DNA of 64,000 nt, from assembly GCF_001629735.1 (NCBI RefSeq), contig NZ_CP015224.1:496001-560000 (forward strand), in the 5' to 3' direction. The notes below the pieces were generated by a model. The model made no database searches. It was not told the origin of the DNA and was given only the letters and a program-made list of their open reading frames with translations. This document shows positions 61,118-64,000 of the stretch, in pieces. Source of the DNA: Lysinibacillus sphaericus. Lineage in GTDB: Bacteria; Bacillota; Bacilli; Bacillales_A; Planococcaceae. The stretch's first letter is position 1; every line of letters begins with the position of its first letter. A program made the translations under genes and the position numbers.

Positions 61118-61462
61118 ACATGACTTAGTTAGGAAAATTAGTGAATATAAAGGAAGGTTAGCTGCTTATCATGAGGAAAGATTTCGATATGTTTACTAGC
61201 ATGGGAAATGCTTTGCCAATACAATACTAAAAAAACATGTTTCTATATATGAGGATATACAAGTTTCTAATAAACGATTAAAACAATACCCCAATCCATC
61301 TCAGAAGATGAAATATTTTTTTATTATGAAACACTCACGCTTGAGCGTGAAAAATCTAATGATTTTGCCCCCTTTAAGTTAATGTTATTTTAACATATTG
61401 AAGTTTTTTAACATTGACTATTAGGGGGTATCATGCGCTCAACAGGGTGAAGGGTGACCTTC
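61118..61462. other. Gap with a short perfect hairpin
   Basis: About 345 bp with no intact gene. TCACGC (61335-61340) and GCGTGA (61345-61350) form a tight hairpin followed by A/T-rich sequence. A few coding-like scraps (for example RKISEYKGRLAAYHEERF near 61135) suggest a remnant. Confidence 0.45.
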
Positions 61463-62590
61463 TTACTTTTTAGCTCCATCATCCTTGATGAAAACATGAA
61501 TATTAAATTTTTTAATTGAATGTTCAGTAATGGAATTTAATTTATCTACAGTCCATGATTGGGGCTTGAAGCGATAAGCTTTTTCTGAAAAATTGAAGAC
61601 ATCAGAGTTTATTTCCAACCCTTTATTAAAGGTACTTTGAAACTGTGATAAAATAATATTTTTAATTTCATTTTCAATTGTTTCTTTTCCAATATTTTTT
61701 GGATTTTCTCTGATTGAAGCTTTAATGTCTAAATTTATAATATATTTTGGAATTGAATTATCCACAATTTCTATATGATAATCTATAGTTTCAATAAACA
61801 TTGAAACTGACTTATCCTTTATTAATAATTTCATGTTATTAAAATCCTTATTAAACCAATCCAGCCCTGAAAGTTCTTCTTCTTTTATCCAACCATTGAA
61901 TTTTTGACGTGAAAGAAAATAAGCACCACTTATTTTTAAAATATTTTTAGATTTATTATCCTCCATCCAATAATCTTCACTAATTTTTATTGTAGGAACC
62001 ATAATGGATCCAACTGGTTCATAATACCTTTTAATCATGTCTTGAACAGTACTGGTTGAGATGAATGAATTAAAGAATAATTGTTCATTTGGATCATAAG
62101 GAAAAGTTAATATTGGCGGTTTGTAAAAGAGACCATGTACATTCATTATCTCTTTAATATCATCTTCTTCATATCCATAAGCTAAAGTATTATAACGTAG
62201 ATAATAATCCCTACTAAAAAAATCAAAAAATTCATCCAAATGACCATCCAATATATTTTTGGAAATAAAGAAAGTTTGTATATGTCCATAATACAAAGGG
62301 TTAACAGAATTCTTTTCTATATCATCGATTGCTCCCTGAATAGTTTCACCTTCTCCATGTCCAACAACAATTGGAGCAGGCTCAGATGCAATGCCAGGAT
62401 CTGAGCCCGCAACATTGGTAAATCCGAAAGCTTGAAAATATAAATGATACATATCATTAGAATAATCTATACCAAGAGCGGTAATATAAACTTCACTTTG
62501 AATTTCCTTCGTACCTAAACAGCCGCCTAGAATAAATAATAAAGGAAAAATTAACGTCATTTTGTATGGGGAAGTAAAGTAATGGGACAT
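61463..62590 (-). CDS. Spore germination lipoprotein, Ger(x)C family
   Basis: 375 residues. A lipoprotein signal ends at Cys24 (FILGGC). The GerC fold follows: EVYITALGIDYS, GHGEGETIQGAIDDIEKN, and LYYGHIQTFFISKNIL; the C-terminal half carries the third domain. It anchors the germinant receptor on the spore inner membrane. ATG 62590 behind AAGGGAG; it lies 27 bp after the GerA-type gene, the same operon. Confidence 0.9.
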   Translation of the reverse strand: MSHYFTSPYKMTLIFPLLFILGGCLGTKEIQSEVYITALGIDYSNDMYHLYFQAFGFTNVAGSDPGIASEPAPIVVGHGEGETIQGAIDDIEKNSVNPLYYGHIQTFFISKNILDGHLDEFFDFFSRDYYLRYNTLAYGYEEDDIKEIMNVHGLFYKPPILTFPYDPNEQLFFNSFISTSTVQDMIKRYYEPVGSIMVPTIKISEDYWMEDNKSKNILKISGAYFLSRQKFNGWIKEEELSGLDWFNKDFNNMKLLIKDKSVSMFIETIDYHIEIVDNSIPKYIINLDIKASIRENPKNIGKETIENEIKNIILSQFQSTFNKGLEINSDVFNFSEKAYRFKPQSWTVDKLNSITEHSIKKFNIHVFIKDDGAKK

Positions 62591-62617
62591 ATAAACTCCC
62601 TTCTGCTGAAAAAACAG

Positions 62618-64000
62618 TCAGTCTTTTATTTTAATTCTAAAGGGCATTTTTAAAAAACCTTTAATAAGATTGGGTATACTTACTTTTGAAAATGTAGAAA
62701 GGTAAGGATGACCGAAGCTTTCTAATGACGAGATATATGTTAAGAAAAATAAGACACTTAAAACAAAGCCATACATTCCAAAAAAGGAGGCAATTATTAA
62801 TGTTGCGACTCTTATTAAAAATACATTGCCTAGTACATTTTGATTAATTAATGTATAGCTAGATATAACGGTAAGTGCTCCAATTACTAATGTTGATGGT
62901 GATGTAAATCCTGCTCTTATAGCAGCATCTCCAACTATTAAGCCTCCTAAAACTGCAACCGTTTGACCTACAGCTTTAGGTAAACGTATTCCCGCTTCTC
63001 GAAAAAGGTCAAAAAAAATGAGCATAATAAGAATTTCGAACGAAGAGGAAACAGGTAGTCCAATTTTAGATGCAGATATTGATACTAGTAAGGGAAAGGG
63101 TAGCTGGTTTAGTTGATGGACAGTTAATGCAATCCAAAGTCCAGGTAAAAATATACTTGTTAATAAAGAGGTAATTCTTAAAATTCGTGATAAACTCACA
63201 AATAAAAAATTGGTTTGATCATCTTCAGCTGCTTTCAAAATAAGTAATAAATTTACGGGTCCAATTAAACAGCTTGGACTTCCATCTACCAGTATGACAA
63301 AACGGCCTTTATTGAGGGAACTTACTACAAAATCTGGCCTTCCTGAATAATCCAGGAGGGGAAAGAGGGGCAGCTTATCATAAAGTAATTCCTCAATATG
63401 ATAACTACTTGCAATATTATCTACTTTTATTTTATTTAGTTTGCTTTGTACATTCTTTAACGTATTTTGGTCAATATAGTTTTCAATGTAGAGCAATAAA
63501 ACTTTGGTTTTACTGGTGTCGCCAATTGTAAAATCGTTACTTGATAAATTTTTACTTTTTAATCTCATTCTTATTAAAGAAAAATTGGTATCTATATTTT
63601 CAACAAACCCATCTCTCGGTCCTCTTAATGAGACTTCCATATTTGATTCTTCAATGGATCGTTCAGGAAGTTTAGCTAAATTGGTTGAATATAAGCTATT
63701 TGATGGAACATGGAAAAAATATAAAAAACCTGAGAAAATTTTGCTATTCATTTCATCTGTCTTTGTTCGGTACTCTTTGATTTCAAATACTTCTAAATAA
63801 CGGTTTATAATTTCAACATCATGTAAATGTCCGTGTTCAGCAAGGAATCTAATATTTGGTAATAATGAATTCAAAAAAAGTACACTATCAACTAAACTAT
63901 GGCAATAGACAAATATAACTTCATGCTTTTCATTATTAAACATATAGAATTTACTACTTATCGTTATATCTGATTGGTGGCCTAATTCTTTATAGAGAAA
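62618..64000 (-). CDS. Spore germination receptor subunit GerA type (5' end outside the window)
   Basis: At least 460 residues. The frame stays open past ATG 63943 to the window edge, and the extra residues (LYKELGHQSDITISSKF) look like the normal GerA N terminus, so ATG 63943 is probably internal. The N-terminal soluble domain includes RGPRDGFVENIDTN; the membrane part includes SSFEILIMLIFFDLFREAGIRLPK and GGLIVGDAAIRAGF, typical of GerAA. It senses germinants together with GerB and GerC. No GerB gene lies between it and the GerC gene. Confidence 0.9.
   Translation of the reverse strand, partial: FLYKELGHQSDITISSKFYMFNNEKHEVIFVYCHSLVDSVLFLNSLLPNIRFLAEHGHLHDVEIINRYLEVFEIKEYRTKTDEMNSKIFSGFLYFFHVPSNSLYSTNLAKLPERSIEESNMEVSLRGPRDGFVENIDTNFSLIRMRLKSKNLSSNDFTIGDTSKTKVLLLYIENYIDQNTLKNVQSKLNKIKVDNIASSYHIEELLYDKLPLFPLLDYSGRPDFVVSSLNKGRFVILVDGSPSCLIGPVNLLLILKAAEDDQTNFLFVSLSRILRITSLLTSIFLPGLWIALTVHQLNQLPFPLLVSISASKIGLPVSSSFEILIMLIFFDLFREAGIRLPKAVGQTVAVLGGLIVGDAAIRAGFTSPSTLVIGALTVISSYTLINQNVLGNVFLIRVATLIIASFFGMYGFVLSVLFFLTYISSLESFGHPYLSTFSKVSIPNLIKGFLKMPFRIKIKD

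Noticed and set aside
63943-63943. ATG as the start of the germination receptor gene
   Set aside because: The frame stays open to the window edge with family-like residues, so the true start lies beyond 64000.

Overview
The window is a low-GC Firmicutes chromosome segment. AGGAGG-type ribosome binding sites, frequent TTG/GTG starts, a Ger spore-germination locus, a BclA-like spore-surface protein and PBSX-type phage genes point to a Bacillaceae/Planococcaceae spore former, most likely Lysinibacillus or a close relative (inferred from gene content, not from a marker gene). No rRNA, tRNA or CRISPR array was seen.

Left part, 1-14.9 kb: a purine salvage pair (guanine deaminase plus NCS2 permease), a LysR regulator divergent from an MFS exporter, small housekeeping genes (methyltransferase, Nudix hydrolase, DUF523, DUF4184), and two ABC exporter operons, the second with a divergent TetR regulator. 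Two relics sit here: the first 34 codons of a MacB/LolD-type ATPase, and a decayed response regulator joined by deletion to the ATPase half of a histidine kinase.

Middle, about 15.3-35.2 kb: a headless PBSX-like element. It has an ImmA/Xre switch with clear operators, a DnaD-like protein and an Xpf-like late activator. It then goes directly to tail terminator, sheath, tube, frameshifted chaperone, a short tape measure, baseplate, fibre, XhlA, holin and amidase. No terminase, portal, capsid or integrase is visible, so it reads as a contractile tailocin. Immediately downstream lie an unrecognised 467-residue protein behind a promoter carrying two GAAC-N4-GTTC (LexA-type) boxes, and an M23 endopeptidase with SH3-like repeats. 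This pair is the best candidate for something undescribed. The block is followed by a truncated IS3/IS150 element and another histidine-kinase fragment.

Right part, 36.6-64 kb: Na/Pi cotransporter, YitT protein, a possibly iron-regulated ABC operon (PLDc_N protein, ATPase, permease, GntR), a PucR regulator divergent from a catabolic cluster (M20 deacylase, Fe-alcohol dehydrogenase, aldehyde dehydrogenase, SSS symporter), an IT-type transporter divergent from an LmrA/YxaF-like TetR, a serine hydrolase, a GntR regulator with butanediol dehydrogenase, spore-surface and membrane proteins, a secreted lipase, and gerC/gerA (gerA runs off the window). Both the PucR gene and the aldehyde dehydrogenase gene are interrupted at A7 tracts that form canonical -1 slippery heptamers.
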